Shown in pieces: positions 5,197 to 6,144 of a stretch of DNA of 6,144 nt. Positions within the stretch are counted from its first letter, which is position 1. Each line of letters begins with the position of its first letter. A program made the position numbers and the translations under genes. A model generated the notes under the pieces. It was given only the letters and a program-made list of their open reading frames with translations. It was not told the origin of the DNA and did no database searches. This stretch comes from Scatosoma sp045632625 (GTDB lineage Bacteria > Bacillota > Clostridia > Christensenellales > Borkfalkiaceae): assembly GCA_045632625.1 (NCBI GenBank), contig JAZQWZ010000135.1, positions 1-6,144 of the forward strand. Direction: 5' to 3'.

Positions 5197-6143
5197 TCAT
5201 CGATATACGTATCGCCAGTTCTTATAACGTTACCATTCTCTTGGCTAAAACCGATAGAAAGATACATATCGGAAACCACGTCGCCTTTTGCAGTCAACCA
5301 CGAATTGTAAGCTTTTCTTGACAGCGTAACAAGGAAATAGCCATCCGTATAGCTCGGCGCAGACGTAAAGCCCCAACTAGTACGTTGCAATGCCCCGCTC
5401 GCATCCTTATACCAAGCATTGTTATACGAACCGCCCGTGCGATAAACGGGGTGCTCGCTATATACCTTAAAGGATACCGCCGTAGCGTTTTCATCTGCAA
5501 ACGCTTGCGCCAACCAAGCCGCATCAAAGCCGATTACAAAATACCCTTCATTGTCGTTTCGTACCACTTTCAACGCGGTGTTGCCAGGTGCAAGCTCTAC
5601 GCTTTCCAAAGACGTTTTACCCTTAGAAGAACCGCTGTAAGGCACAACGCAAGCCAAATCCTTAGGCACTGCGTTAATTACGATATCGTCAATGTACGTG
5701 TCGCCCGGTTTTACCACCGCGTCATTTTCGCCGTAGAACCCGATAGAAAAATACATATCCGATTTCAAGTTGGGCTCACACGTTACGCCATTCACGTCGA
5801 CGCCCGCCAGCAAAGAGTTGTACCATTTTTCATATTGCGCTTTGGTCAACGTAAGGTTAAAATAGCCATCCGTTTTACTGGGGGCTCCGGTAAAGCCCCA
5901 GCTGGTACGTTGCAATTTACCGTTGGCATCTTTATACCACGTATTGTTAAAGGAACCGCCCGTGCGATACTTGGGATGATTCGTGTAAACCTTAAACGAA
6001 ATACTCTTCGCCGTGGGATCGCTAAATACGTAGGCAAGCCATTGCGCGTCAATACTAAACGTGAAATATACTTCATACGTTTCGTTAAATTTAGCCGCTT
6101 TATTGCCTGCCACACGCTCTTCTATCGTAAGCGTAGTGGTTTT
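5181..6143 (-). CDS. Tandem-repeat beta-sandwich protein, probably exported; N-terminus outside the window
   Basis: The frame is open from the right edge of the window (base 6143) to the TGA at 5181-5183, giving 320 visible codons. A GTG at 6113 is only an internal Val, because the upstream codons continue the first repeat (TTTLTIEER). The visible part consists of two tandem repeats with a period of 175 residues. Each has a strand-rich start (YFTFSIDAQWLA / YFVIGFDAAWLA), SFKVY, a strongly conserved core starting YRTGGS and running through WYKDA, LQRTSWGFT and TDGYF, a second block SDMY-SIGF, and an ending GDTYIDD. Endings of the YIDDI type are common in jelly-roll carbohydrate-binding or galactose-binding-like domains, so glycan or cell-surface binding is the best guess. 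No specific CBM family is recognised. A catalytic domain and signal peptide could lie in the missing N-terminal part. It is the first visible gene of the minus-strand set; its promoter is not in the window. The 3' end carries a relic of another ending. Confidence 0.78.
   Translation of the reverse strand, partial: KTTTLTIEERVAGNKAAKFNETYEVYFTFSIDAQWLAYVFSDPTAKSISFKVYTNHPKYRTGGSFNNTWYKDANGKLQRTSWGFTGAPSKTDGYFNLTLTKAQYEKWYNSLLAGVDVNGVTCEPNLKSDMYFSIGFYGENDAVVKPGDTYIDDIVINAVPKDLACVVPYSGSSKGKTSLESVELAPGNTALKVVRNDNEGYFVIGFDAAWLAQAFADENATAVSFKVYSEHPVYRTGGSYNNAWYKDASGALQRTSWGFTSAPSYTDGYFLVTLSRKAYNSWLTAKGDVVSDMYLSIGFSQENGNVIRTGDTYIDDVAVK
5184..5618 (-). repeat. Protein-level tandem repeat, copy 2 (C-terminal)
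   Basis: This is the C-terminal copy of the 175-residue repeat, from KTSLES to DDVAVK just before the stop. In the 37-residue core starting at YRTGG it matches copy 1 at 31 positions. It is shorter than copy 1 between TDGYF and SDMY (AKGDVV in place of the longer segment with GVDVNGVTCEPNL). Confidence 0.85.
5670..6143 (-). repeat. Protein-level tandem repeat, copy 1 (runs to the window edge)
   Basis: This is the N-terminal visible copy, ending GDTYIDDIVINA. It is joined to copy 2 by a linker of about 17 residues (VPKDLACVVPYSGSSKG) that contains a Cys. Alignment with copy 2 (TTTLTIEERVAGNKAAK against KTSLESVELAPGNTALK) suggests it begins close to the window edge. More copies may lie upstream. 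Confidence 0.83.
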
Positions 6144-6144
6144 T

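Overview
The window looks like a carbohydrate-utilisation region from a low-to-moderate GC, Gram-positive-type anaerobe, most likely an uncultured Clostridia/Bacillota member. The evidence is strong AAGGAG ribosome binding sites, AT-rich intergenic DNA, short lipoprotein signal peptides with Cys lipoboxes, an AraC-family regulator next to a glycosidase, and many Cys residues in an exported protein. This taxonomic call is inference; there is no rRNA or other marker gene.

Layout. (1) Bases 2-568 (+): the C-terminal part of an AraC/XylS-family transcriptional regulator whose start lies left of the window. (2) Bases 569-654: a short control region with a full-consensus promoter (TTGACA, 17 bp, TATAAT). 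A perfect 13-3-13 inverted repeat overlaps the -10 box and the predicted transcription start, and a good Shine-Dalgarno follows. (3) Bases 655-1971 (+): a GH30-family glycosidase without a signal peptide, hence predicted cytoplasmic. (4) Bases 1997-2024: a perfect 28-bp palindrome between two convergent genes, which probably terminates transcription from both sides. (5) Bases 2057-6143 (-): three genes for exported proteins on the minus strand. In transcription order these are a protein with two tandem ~175-residue repeats (N-terminus outside the window), a 460-aa lipoprotein with two Ig-like segments and a beta-rich C-terminal region, and a 541-aa lipoprotein with a TIM-barrel, glycoside-hydrolase-like fold.

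How they may work together (inference). The minus-strand genes are packed like an operon (21 nt between the last two, ~94 nt with a hairpin between the first two). They would place glycan-binding and possibly glycan-cleaving proteins at the cell surface. The convergent GH30 enzyme would finish degradation of imported oligosaccharides or glycosides, under an AraC regulator and/or a repressor that binds the palindrome. No transporter is in view and the substrate cannot be read from the sequence.

Most notable: the ideal promoter with an embedded operator-like palindrome; the out-of-frame relic of a repeat ending just past the stop of the repeat protein; the very well conserved core motif shared by the two repeats; and a GH-like barrel that has the strand-4 Asp-Glu but no visible strand-7 Glu.
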